From contig NC_080539.1 of assembly GCF_028640845.1 (NCBI RefSeq), positions 163,568,236 through 163,632,235 of the forward strand: DNA of 64,000 bases. Direction: 5' to 3'. The DNA comes from Ahaetulla prasina (taxonomy: Eukaryota > Chordata > Lepidosauria > Squamata > Colubridae). Below the pieces are notes generated by a model that was not told where the DNA came from, did no database searches, and saw nothing but the letters and a program-made list of their open reading frames with translations. Of this stretch, positions 54,665 through 64,000 are shown in pieces. Made by a program: the position numbers and the translations under genes. How positions within the stretch are numbered: position 1 is the stretch's first letter; every line of letters begins with the position of its first letter.

Positions 54665-54920
54665 CCGAAACTCCTTTTCATTCATCATAATCTCATGTAT
54701 TTAGAGAAAGAAATCTTAAAAAAACCTTGACTCTCTTCCTCCAAAACAAAAGAAAAACAAAAAAGTCTACATATATGTGGCATAATTTCTCCTACTTTTA
54801 TGGTGGTCACAACCCTTGTGAGAATATCTTCCATGAATTTTCTGAATCCTTCCTTTACTAATTTCTTAGTTTAGTTGTATATGATTTAGGAAGTAGGTCC
54901 TGAAAGCATATAAAGCACTA

Positions 54921-55300
54921 CAGGTAGTTCTCGACTTACGACCACAATTGAACCTAACATTTCTGTTCCTAAGTGGGACAGTTTTAAGTGCGTTTTGCCC
55001 CATTTTATGATCTTTCTTACCACAGTTAAGTGAATCACTGCAGTTGTTTAGTAACACAGTTGTTAACTGGTTCTGACTTCCCCATTGACTTTGCTTGTCA
55101 GAAGATTGCAAAAGGTAATTGTATGACCCTGGGACACTGCAACCACCATGCCAGTTACCAAGCCTCCAAATTTTGATCATATGACAATGGGGACGTTGCA
55201 ATGGTTGTAAGTGTGAAAAACAACCACACGCCACTTTTTTCAGTGATATTGCAACTTTGGGTGGTCACTAAACAAATGGTTGTAAGTTGAAGGCTACTTG
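54921..55300 (+). mobile_element. TA-flanked MITE, copy 4
   Basis: 380 bp, ends caggtagttctcgactta and gttgaaggctacttg, TA outside both (54919-54920, 55301-55302). Core ctgacttccccattgacttt in the same orientation as copy 1, same length. Confidence 0.87.
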
Positions 55301-55369
55301 TATTATTTAACTCTTCCACAGTGTTACTGATCTTCTTTACAGTCTTAATGGTTAGTTGTACCCAGATGA

Positions 55370-55616
55370 ATAGAATTCTTTTTTATTGGCCAAGTGTGAT
55401 TGGACAAACAAGGAATTTGTCTTTGGTGCATAAGCTCTCAGTGTACATAAAAAGACAAGATACATTTGTCAAGAATCATGAGGTACAACACTTAATGATA
55501 GTCATAGGGTACAAAAAAGCAATCAAGTCATACTAGGAAACAATCAATATAAATCTTATGAAGGATACAAGCAACAAAGTTACAGTCATGCAGTCATAAG
55601 TGGGAGGAGACTTAAT
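55370..55616 (-). mobile_element. CR1/L3-type LINE 3' UTR
   Basis: Inverse complement of 27590-27820: tail atagaattcttttttattgg at the left, then caagtgtgattggacaaaca and caatcaatataaatctt. Truncated to the UTR. Confidence 0.78.
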
Positions 55617-55934
55617 GTTCCTAAAATACTCTGTGTAATCACATACTTCCTGTCACTCGTTAGAAGATATCACCAAATTAAGCTTGTTGTAGGAACATGA
55701 TCATCCCGTCTCATAAATATACTAATTAGCATTCATTTCTGATAGGTAGTATCTGAATCTGATTTTAATAGTATATTTTGAAATTTTACTGTACATTTAT
55801 TTTGCTTTTCCAGAAAGTGACAGGAAGAATTATTAGTTTTAGTTACTCTGGCTTATTTGCTAGAGTAGAAAAGCAGAGCATCAGCTTAGACGATGAAGAT
55901 GTTGATGGCAGCATTCTGGTTTCAGTTAGATAAG
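55617..55934. other. unrecognised non-coding DNA
   Basis: No gene or repeat recognised. Confidence 0.5.
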
Positions 55935-56039
55935 GGTTTTTTTCCCTTATTTATATTGTATCCAATTCCTAATTGCCTTATTTGTAATTCTCAATGTTTA
56001 GTGATAAGAATGCTTTGTAATTTTTGATTGTATTTTCCT

Positions 56040-56232
56040 TATGTTGATATTGTTTCCTGATTGCTTATTTGTACCCTATAACTATCATTAAGTGTTGTAC
56101 CTTATGATTCTTGACGAATGTATCTTGTCTTTTTATGTACATTGAGAGCATATGCACTAAAGACAAATTCCTTGTGTGTCCAATCACACTTGGACAATAA
56201 AAAATTCTATTCTATTCTATTCTATTTTATTC
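56040..56232 (+). mobile_element. CR1/L3-type LINE 3' UTR with ATTCT tail
   Basis: ttgtttcctgattgcttatt, attaagtgttgtacctta, tgtacattgagagcatatgc, caatcacacttggacaataa, then attct repeated four to six times with one variant (56210-56232). The decayed sequence from about 55935 may be its upstream part. Confidence 0.82.
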
Positions 56233-56470
56233 TTCACCTCTGCTAATGCTGCAGTTTCATAAACCAGTGGTTCTTTTAAAAGTAGGGTGAGGAAGCTGTG
56301 GAGTCAACAATTATTGGGCATGCTGGTTTGGACCTGTGAGGGATGCAATAGTTTAGTAATAGTTAAAACAGCCCTATTTTTGTTGAGCTTTTAATACAGG
56401 AGGCAAGACATTAATGTAGCGGTCTTCAAATTAAGCTTAGGTCTGCTGACTTCATGGATGCATCCATATA

Positions 56471-57077
56471 CAGGTAGTCCTTGTTTTATGATCATTTGTG
56501 TGATGACGCTGAATGAATGGTTTTTACAATTGGTCCTTGAAATTAAGGCTGTTGCAATTCCTTTGTGGCCACATGTTAAAAATTCAAGCACTTGGCAGCC
56601 TCATCTGCACAGCTTCCCAACACCATCTAGCTCCATCCCATCTCTGTCCTTTTGGCCAGAGCTGTTGATTTGGCGACTGCTGCCCTCCGTTCCCACCAGC
56701 TGACCTTCACCGTCTCTTCCCCTGCTGCTGATAAGGCACACCTGCTGGCAGAATGCAAGGTGGCAGAGTTGGCAGGAACAATGGGATGAAGGGTGGCAGA
56801 GTGTAGGCTGGCCAAAAGGGCAGAGATGGGAAGAGATAGGCAGGAGAGTTGAACTGAAGGCAAGTGCAGAAAAGCAGGATAGGAGAAGCATTAGCTCCTT
56901 ACCTAACAATGGCATAGTCTTAGTCTAACAACTAAGTACTACCAAACTTAGTTGTTAGACTAAGCAACTGGTAGTACCAAAACTGCCATTGCTAAACAGT
57001 GCAGTCATGTTTCCCTTTATGACCATATTGCTTAATGATTCTGGTCCCAATTACGGTCATTAAGTGAGGACTACCTA
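56471..57077. mobile_element. TA-flanked MITE, long variant with hairpin
   Basis: 607 bp, ends caggtagtccttgtttta and taagtgaggactaccta, TA outside both. The interior (56600-56900) is unlike the other copies and includes a perfect 18-bp inverted repeat (56919-56936 / 56947-56964). Confidence 0.8.
56919..56964. repeat. perfect 18-bp hairpin
   Basis: cttagtctaacaactaag and its exact inverse, spaced by tactaccaaa. Confidence 0.95.
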
Positions 57078-57079
57078 TA

Positions 57080-58870
57080 GTTTTCTTGGCAGAAATGTTG
57101 AAGTGTTCCCTTACTTTGTGGATTACTCTACAGTGCTGGGCTTTCCTTGTTGTTCCCTATTACTATTACTAACTACATCTACCCCTGCTTAGCTTCAGAG
57201 CCCAGAAAGAGTCATCCCTTTAGTAGTTACTGTGCTGCCTACTAAAGCAGCTTCTAAGAGACCAGATTATTTAAGACCTTGACAGGTAACAGCTGCCCAT
57301 ATGAATTGCCTAGAGTTTAATTCTTCTCTGTCACTGTTGTAAAACAACATAGTAATAAATGTTGCTGCTTCTCATTCGTTAAGCATTATTCAGTGGAATA
57401 TGAATATTTATTTGGAAAATAAGAACCAATGTCTGCTATATGTAACAGTAAACAGAGATGAATTTTCTGCATAGGCATTGCATTCGAGAAATCTGCGGCA
57501 TGTAACTCCCCCCAAACATCAGTTCTGTGTTATGGAGACATTATGCCATTCAGGTTGTTGTTTATGTTATCAGTGTATACATAATTCCACGCTGAGCCTT
57601 ATTTCTCTCCAATGCCCAGTCTCTGCTCATATGTCTTGGAGATCTGCAGAGCTGTAGCCTGCCTTCAAAATTAAGAGGAAATGCATTCTGAAGAGGCTCC
57701 TTAGGAAATCCATTTAAATTACAAACTCCGGTTTCTGCGTCTTAGTATTTCATATACAGCACTTGAGAGAAATTTCCCCTGGCTTGAACCACTGCACAAA
57801 TGGAAGAAGTGCAAAGCAAGCATTCCTAGGACTACGCAACAGCAGCTGAATGGCCTTATTTAAATGCCATGGGCACTCGGAAATAGAGGGAATCTAGACA
57901 GAGCATGCTAATAGTCAAAAATGAATCTTGGCTAGGACTAAAAGGCTAATGGGATTGCAGGCAGCCAGGTATTAATTGCTATGCAATTTGCAATTAACTT
58001 TGGGAGTTGTTTCATCTGTGCAGGGATATTACTGGGTGTGAAGGGAGACAGATTGGATGGACAAAACACCTGTGCTTATGATTGCAGCTCTCTGAACATT
58101 GAGATAGTCAGGATGAAAGCTTTGAGTTCTTGATTGGGGCTTGCAGGCTAAATTTTTTGAGTAATGTGCACTGCATCTGAAGTAAGCCCACCCCCCCAGG
58201 TCTCCCTTATATTCATAGCATATACAGTAAGGGATACGAAATCAAGGATAAAGAGACACGAACATGTCCTAATGATGACACGTTTTGCATGTGGTCTGTC
58301 CATGGCAGTGATTGAGCAGTGTGGACACAAGGATGCTGGACTAAATGAGAAATTCGTTCTGTTTAAGCATGCATCTTCTTACATTTTTATAATAGTTTCC
58401 CTTGGTAGGAAGGGATGTTAAAGGAAGTCACTGAAACATAATGTTAGGTGCTATTGTGCAGCGTTTATTAATGATTCTAGTAAAGGTTAGAGTTTAGGAT
58501 TACAGCCCTAATTATTCACTGTGTTTAAATCTGAATTTCCAGGATATTGACCTTTTTTTGGCTTTAAGCAAAAAAAAAAAAGCTTAAGAAAGCCTGGATG
58601 GAGAAATGTTGCTTAACCAAGCAGGAATTGCTTAATTAGACCCTGTACCCCACCATTCTGTAAAAAAAAAAAAAAGTGGGATAATTTTGGAAAGTGCAAG
58701 GTTTTATCACGATTTTTAAAACGTGTTCTGAATTACAGGAGTACATTCTAACAGGATATTTCTTTTAATGATTCAATCATACATTCCTTGATCAGTACCT
58801 GTAATTCTAATTTTTACAAAATTATATAAGCTAGATTTAAAAAATCAGAAAACCCCTTCAACAGTTTTAT
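57080..58870. other. unrecognised non-coding DNA, possibly conserved in part
   Basis: No gene or repeat recognised. 57700-58070 is repeat-free and contains clustered homeodomain-type words (ggtattaattgctatgcaat, tttgcaattaacttt). A-runs at 58570 and 58660. Confidence 0.4.
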
Positions 58871-59310
58871 GCGCATGCGCAAGATGGCAGCCTAGCCGAA
58901 GTTCGGAGACAACGAGGATTATGTGAGGAGGGGGATGGCGGCGCCCAGGCGGCCTGCCGAACAGCTTGCGCCCCCCGGTTAGCCGTATCATCTTCTGGAC
59001 AGCCGTGGGGGAGGTCTTGGGACCTCCCTGGACGCGCGGCTGCCGAGACCAGGGCTGCGGAAGGGCGAGCTACGAACGGCGGCCATTTTACCATCTGGCC
59101 GGGCAGGAGCCGAAGAAAGTAACAACTGGGTAATGGAGGAAAGGACGCCGGGACCCAGATGGCTTGCCGAGCGGCTTTCGCCCCCCGGCCAGGTATACCA
59201 TCTTTCGGGCAGCCGGGGGAGAGGCCTGTGGGCCTCTCTGGACTCCCGGCTGTCGGGAATGAGACCGGGGATGGGCGAGCGGCGAATGGCGGCCATTGGA
59301 CAACGGACGA
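58871..59310 (+). promoter_or_regulatory. L2 5' UTR with two tandem monomers of about 210 bp
   Basis: CpG-rich. Two related units (about 58930-59092 and 59130-59299) share, 210 bases apart, cttgcgccccccgg / ctttcgccccccgg, then ggcagccg, gggcgagc and ggcggccatt. Such repeated 5' monomers carry internal promoters in several LINE families. No coding content, although both strands give spurious ORFs. Confidence 0.75.
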
Positions 59311-60260
59311 GGCCGCGGCTTGTATTTAGTTGCTGGGAAGCCGCGGCTGGGTTTCTCTCCCTGACATTCAGCGTTCGCTCGGCTATTTCGGATAATTTGG
59401 GGGCTTACCAGCTCTCCTTGGCTCCCCTGGTCCTGTTTTTGGATTTGGTGGATGGCCATGGGGCGAAGGGCTGTGAAGGATCCCCCTGGTGGCCCCTGCT
59501 GGAGGTGTCCCGACCTAGTTTGGCCTGGTTGGGCCCAGCTAGGCCTGCTTCTTCCCGGATTAGGAAGTTACATTGCCATCTGTAACATTGTCACCTGCAT
59601 TTGTCATCTTGCACTTTGTATGGCCGGCCGGAGTTTTCTGGGTTCGGCCATCTTTGGAACTTCCCGGGAGGATGATTGGAGACCGACTGTTGCAGTGGGA
59701 CTTTATCTTGAAACATCTACTGTGGAACCATCTACCTCGGAAATAGCTGAGACGCCATGGACGGAGAGAGGAATACCACCTCTATTAGATTATGGATTTT
59801 AGGACTGAGCTTGGTGCAGAGTAGTAATAACTTTCTACCATCAGACTACATCTGCTTATTGTACTATCTTGTGTCAGCGTTAAGCCAGCCACCATCCGAA
59901 GATATTCTGGCAGATGGGTATCCATTAGGATTTGGCATTACATCCTGCCACCCCAGACATTATACTACTACCTCTCGCTGTCTTCTTTCTCCTGCTTATG
60001 CTTGTGAACATTTATGCGATATTCTGCTTTGGAACTCTTGCGCCTGCGAGGTGCCCCCGCCTTGCAGGAATGGCCCGCCGCATTATCAAGGGCCGGCCTC
60101 AATGACGGGTCTTGGGACCCACAGAGGTGGCATGCGAAAAAAAAGAGCCTTTGGGGGTTTTTAGATAGGGCTTTTTTAAGGGGTGGGAGGGGCAGGGCGG
60201 GTGTTGGGGGTAGCCCGTCGGGTGGGGAGCCAGTCCTTGCGCGTGCTCGCGACGGTTTTT
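59311..60260 (+). other. L2 leader between monomers and endonuclease frame
   Basis: No conserved domain was recognised. A short ORF1 could have been here, but the frames (59133-59585, 59452-59802, 59757-60164) show no zinc knuckle, coiled coil or other mark. Confidence 0.45.
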
Positions 60261-61545
60261 TAATGGGTTCGGAGGTTAGGGGGGGAGATTGCGTTCCTGC
60301 TGGTGAGGGTGGTCTGATTAGCACGGTAAGTGGGAGGGGCAGATATGGCGGAAGGGGGGGACCATATCGTTTTGGGGGGTCGCGCGGTCGATGTTTGCAG
60401 GCGATCGCGCGCCCCGATCCCCCGTCCTTTTCCCGTTCCCCGGATGGTCGAGACCCTCAGAGCCTGGGCCTTCGGCTGATGTTATGCAACGCACGGTCCA
60501 TAGTCAATAAGGCCCCCCTAATACACGATCTTATTCAGGGGGGCGCTGCGGATCTTATAGGCGTTACGGAAACCTGGCTGGGCACGGAAGGGGGTGTGCC
60601 CCTTGTTGAGATGTGCCCGCCAGGTTTCCGTGCATTCCATCAGCCGAGGGCCCAGGGCAGGGGTGGAGGGGTGGCGGTTGTGATTAGAGAGAGCCTAGAG
60701 CCGAGGGAGACCACTGTTCCTCAGATTGCTGGGTGCGAATCCCTCTTTGTGAGATGGGGTCATAGGTGTCAGGTGGGATTACTGATCGCGTACCTGGCTC
60801 CTTGCTACGTGACAGTCGCCCTGCCCGAGCTCCTGGAGGTGCTGGCCGGGTGGCAGTTGAGACCCCCAGACTTTTAGTCATGGGGGACTTTAACTTGCCA
60901 TCTTCCGGCTTGTCATCGACAGCAGCTCGGGAGTTCATGGCTTCCATGACGGCCTTGGACCTGACCCAAGTAGTTGATGGCCCTACTCACATTGGGGGTG
61001 GCACTCTGGACTTGATTTTTGTCTCTGGTCAGTGGTTGAGAGATCTGGACTTGAAGGAAATAGTCATTGAACCTTTGTCATGGTCAGATCACTCTCTTCT
61101 TCGCCTGGACTTTCTGACCGCTACTCCCCACCGCAGGGAGACGGAGCCGATGCGTTGGTTCCGTCCCAGGCGCCTGATGGACCCGGAGGGGTTCCGGACG
61201 GAGCTTGGGCCATTCCCTGAGGGTCTGGCTCACGGCTCGGCTGAGGAACTTGTTGCGGCCTGGGAACAGGCCGCGGCGGGGGCCTTAGACCGAGTCGTGC
61301 CTTTGCGGCCTCTGACCCGGCGCAGGTCCCAACCGGCTCCTTGGTTCTCCGAGGAGCTGCGAGGGATGAAGCGCCAGAGAAGACGCCTAGAGAGTTCCTG
61401 GAGGTCTAGCCGTTCGGAGGCTGATCGGACACTAGTGAAGTCCTATACTAGGACTTACCTAGTGGCATTGAGGAAGCGAGGCGTAGCTACGCCTCCTCCC
61501 TCATTGCATCGGCAGATAACCGCCCAGCCGCCCTGTTTCGGGTGA
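60260..61545 (+). pseudogene. L2 ORF2, apurinic-like endonuclease domain and linker
   Basis: Nicks target DNA to prime reverse transcription. Endonuclease motifs in order: LMLCNARSIVNK (Asn, about 60477), DLIGVTETWL (catalytic Glu, about 60552), GGGVAVVIR, then after a frameshift at about 60860, VMGDFNLPS (about 60879) and SWSDHSLLRLDF (catalytic Asp-His pair, about 61078). The 287-residue and 259-residue open frames overlap at the shift (60766-60877). All catalytic motifs survive in the DNA. Confidence 0.83.
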
Positions 61546-62601
61546 CTCGCTCCCTTTTACATCAGGGGGAGCGGGATGACCCGTTGCAGGGACGTGCTGA
61601 GGAGTTTAACGGTTATCTATACGATAAAATCGTTCAGCTTCGGGATGGTCTGGACCAGAATTGCAGTGACGCGGGTGAGACGGCTGAGGCGGTCTTGGTG
61701 ACATTTTATGGGATGAGTTTGACCCTGTGGCTCCCGAGGACATGGACAGGTTGTTGGGTAGGTTGAATGCCACCACGTGTTTACTGGACCCGTGCCCCTC
61801 CTGGTTGGTGCTGGCCACTCAGGAGGTGACACGAGGCTGGCTCAGGCAATAACAAGTGCTTCTTTGGTGGAGGGAGTCTCCCCGGCCGCCTTGAAGGAGG
61901 GGGTGGTGAGACCCCTCCTCAAGAAGCCGTCCCTGGACCCGGCTGTTTTAGGTAATTATCGTCCGGTCTCCAACCCGCTCATGCGAAGGTTGTAGAGAGT
62001 ATGGTGGCATATCAGTTTCCCTACACCTGGATGAAACTGTCTATCTAGACCCGTTCCAGTCCGGCTTCCGCCCGGTTACAGCACTGAGACGGCTTTGGTC
62101 GCGTTGGTGGATGATCTCTGGAGGGCCAGGGATAGGGGATGTTCCTCTGCCCTGGTCCTGTTAGACCTCTCAGCGGCTTTTGATACCATCGACCATGGTA
62201 TCCTGCTGCGCCGATTGGGGGGATTGGGAGTGGGAGGCACCGTTTATCGGTGGTTCTCCTCCTATCTCTCCGATCGGTCGCAGACGGTGTTGACGGGGGG
62301 GCAGAGGTCGGCTCCGCGGCGCCTCACTTGTGGGGTGCCGCAGGGGTCGATCCTCTCGCCCCTTTTGTTCAACATCTATATGAAGCCGCTGGGTGAGATC
62401 ATCAGTGGCTTCGGTGTGAGGTACCAGCTCGACGCTGATGACACCCAGCTGTACTTTTCACACCGGGCCACCCCAACGAAGCTATCAAGTGTTGTCCCGG
62501 TGCTTGGAGGCCGACGGGTCTGGATGGGGAGAAACAGGCTCAAGCTCAATCCCTCCAAGACAGAGTGGCTGTGGATGCGGCATCCCGGTACAGTCAGCTG
62601 A
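61546..62601 (+). pseudogene. L2 ORF2, reverse transcriptase domain
   Basis: Fingers motif LLKKPSLDPAVLGNYRPVSN (about 61915-61974), then a small deletion/shift, FQSGFRP, A-motif LVLLDLSAAFDTIDH with two Asp (about 62155-62200), RWFSSYLSDRSQ, B-motif GVPQGSILSPLLFNIYM (62334-62384) and C-motif DADDTQLYF (about 62432-62458) where YADD is expected. The copy at 29099 keeps YADD, so Tyr-to-Asp is a lesion of this copy. Frameshifts at about 61545, 61690, 61980 and 62060. Confidence 0.85.
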
Positions 62602-62616
62602 GTCCTCGGCTGACTG

Positions 62617-63271
62617 TTGGGGCAGTCATTGGCCCCGATGGAGAGGGTGCGCAACTTGGGCGTCCTCCTGGATGAACGGCTGTCTTTGGAAGATCATTTG
62701 ACGGCCGTCTCCAGGAGAGCTTTTTACCAGGTTCGCCTGGTGCGCCAGTTGCGCCCCTTTCTAGACCGGGGTGCCCTATGCACGGTCACCACGCCTCGTG
62801 ACGTCTCGCCTGGATTACTGCAATGCTCTCTACATGGGGCTCCTTGAAGGGCATCCGGAGGCTGCAGTTAGTTCAGAATGCGGCTGCGCGGGTTATAGAG
62901 GAGCCCTCGTGGCTCCCGTGATGACACCTATCCTGCGCAGACTGCACTGGCTACCTGTGGCCTTCCGGGTGCGCTTCAAGGTGTTGGTAACCACCTTTAA
63001 AGCGCTCCATGGCATAGGGCCGGGTTATCTACGGGACCGCCTACTGCTACCGAATACCTCTCACCGACCTGTGCGCTCTCACAGAGAGGGACTCCTCAGG
63101 GTGCCGTCAGCTAGACAGTGTCGTCTGGCGGCGCCCAGGGGAAGGGCCTTCTCTGTGGGGGCTCCCACCCTCTGGAACGAACTCCCCCCAGGACTCCGTC
63201 AACTTCCGGACCTCCGAACCTTCCGTCGCGAGCTTAAGACGCATTTATTCACCTGTGCAGGACTGGCTTAG
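62617..63271 (+). pseudogene. L2 ORF2, C-terminal domain
   Basis: Blocks APMERVRNLGVLLDERLSLE (62632-62691), LHWLPVAFRVRFKVLVTTFK (about 62945-63000), RPVRSHREGLLRVPSARQCR and LWNELPPGLRQLPDL, ending FRRELKTHLF and a stop at 63271. Two frames are needed, with the shift between 62770 and 62850. Known L2 elements share this block; its role is not defined. Confidence 0.82.
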
Positions 63272-63502
63272 ATTTTAGATTTTAAATTTAGATTTTAAAT
63301 TTATAGATTTTTAAATTTACAAGGGTTTAAATTTGGTTTTAAGATTTATATTTCTATTTTTTAATATTTGGCATTAGAATAAGTTTTTTAATAGTTATTT
63401 TAATTGTATATAAATGTTTTATGTGCCTGTGAACCGCCCTGAGTCCTTCGGGAGATAGGGCGGTATACAAATTTGAATAAATAAATAAATAAATAAATAA
63501 AT
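63272..63502 (+). other. L2 3' UTR with terminal hairpin
   Basis: AT-rich UTR, hairpin ccgccct (63434-63440) / agggcgg (63457-63463) around gagtccttcgggagat, then atacaaatttg and AAATA repeats. The hairpin is the probable recognition site for the LINE reverse transcriptase. Confidence 0.8.
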
Positions 63503-63835
63503 TTCTTTTTGTGTGAGAGAACAGGATTGGGGGGGAGTCAAGGCAATGAAGCTCTTTTAGCAATATAAGCTATATCAACTATAGATCTCTAATACATACA
63601 AAATTGTAATCAAACTTTACATTATAGATGTATATGGGCCTTCCTTTATTCTGGATAGTTTCAAACAAGCGAATAATGATATATAACTCTTATAGATTTG
63701 CCTATGCTGTCTTTTAATCCAGAGCTTTCAGTATACTGATAGGGATCGCCAACATCAGCCACTTCATTTATCGTCAGTGTTACATCCCATGTAAGAATCT
63801 TCTTTGTCATGTGTCCTCTACTTGATAACAATAAC
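63503..63835. other. unrecognised non-coding DNA
   Basis: No gene or repeat recognised. Confidence 0.5.
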
Positions 63836-64000
63836 AATAACAACAACAGAGTTGGAAGGGACCTTGGAGGCCTTCTAGTCCAACCCCCTGCCCAGGCAGG
63901 AAACCCTACATCATCTCAGACAGATGGTTATCCAACATTTTCTTTAAAAAATTGGATAATGATCTTGCACCCATGTCTCCTACTGCCTCAGCATTCTCAA
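63836..64000 (-). mobile_element. CR1 LINE 3' end, running off the window
   Basis: gagttggaagggaccttgga, ctagtccaaccccctgccca and ggcaggaaaccctacatcat are the inverse complement of the well-known amniote CR1 3' region, with an (AAC/AAT) tail at the left (63826-63848). The body continues past 64000. Confidence 0.82.

Larger units (their letters stand above)
58871..63502 (+). mobile_element. near full-length L2-clade LINE, inactive
   Basis: About 4.6 kb with tandem 5' monomers, a long leader, an endonuclease/reverse-transcriptase frame, a 3' UTR with the CCGCCCT..AGGGCGG hairpin (63434-63463) and an AAATA tail (63474-63502). The LDLSAAFDTIDH version of the polymerase A-motif and the LWNELPPGLR C-terminal block place it in the L2 clade rather than CR1 proper. 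Frameshifts divide the coding part into at least six pieces and the catalytic YADD reads DADD. It contrasts in base composition (GC- and CpG-rich) with its AT-rich surroundings. No target duplication could be matched at its ends. Shorter copies are at 10646 and 29099. Confidence 0.85.

Noticed and set aside
58867..59459. CpG island and start of a host gene
   Set aside because: The CpG-rich DNA consists of tandem L2 5' monomers continuous with an L2 coding region; the ORFs on both strands show no domain.

Overview
The window is non-coding vertebrate DNA, most likely from an advanced (colubroid) snake. No intact host gene and no exon of a conventional multi-exon gene was recognised. The snake assignment rests on the repeats. 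There are three CR1/L3-type LINE 3' ends, two of which carry or remnant-carry the ATTCT (=AATAG) tail described for the 'Snake1' LINEs. There is a Bkm-type GATA/GACA array, a Sauria-type SINE, several tRNA-derived squamate SINEs, a 5S-rRNA-derived SINE, an L2-clade LINE with a CCGCCCT..AGGGCGG 3' hairpin, RTE/BovB-like pieces, an R4/Dong-like LINE, a DIRS element, gypsy-type LTRs, a Tc1 transposon and many short inverted-repeat elements. This is established knowledge of squamate repeats applied to what is seen; no database search was possible.

Layout. 1-5.4 kb: AT-rich DNA with one TA-flanked MITE (2583-2962) and two hAT-type MITEs. 5.47-10.19 kb: a decayed DIRS element with inverted terminal repeats, an internal complementary region, RNase H and tyrosine-recombinase remnants, interrupted by two solo LTRs. 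10.5-16.6 kb: a short L2 piece, two more solo LTRs, two hAT MITEs. 16.65-21.8 kb: a nest in which an R4-like LINE is split by a tRNA-SINE, itself split by a gypsy-type element (17507-19910) carrying an intronless copy of the host zinc-finger gene ZNF740 where gag-pol should be. 21.8-28.9 kb: mostly unrecognised DNA, a 5S-SINE and a CR1/L3 LINE. 28.9-31.6 kb: a long inverted-repeat element split by a reversed L2, then a Sauria SINE. 31.6-46 kb: hAT MITEs, the Bkm array, two solo LTRs, an L1-like 3' region, TA-MITEs and a perfect 25-bp hairpin. 46.0-48.75 kb: a Tc1 transposon whose transposase is interrupted by a 1.1-kb hAT element with three fold-backs. 49-58.8 kb: MITEs, SINEs, two CR1/L3 ends. 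58.87-63.5 kb: a near full-length but frameshifted L2 LINE with tandem 5' monomers; a CR1 fragment runs off the right edge.

The genes present all belong to mobile elements (endonuclease/reverse transcriptase, tyrosine recombinase, RNase H, chromodomain integrase tail, DD34E transposase), and every one shows stops, frameshifts, deletions or lost catalytic residues. The most unusual object is the ZNF740-carrying LTR element: it has matching 80-bp LTR heads at its two ends and a near-perfect 5-bp target duplication, which suggests that a host mRNA was reverse-transcribed and integrated as part of a gypsy-type element.
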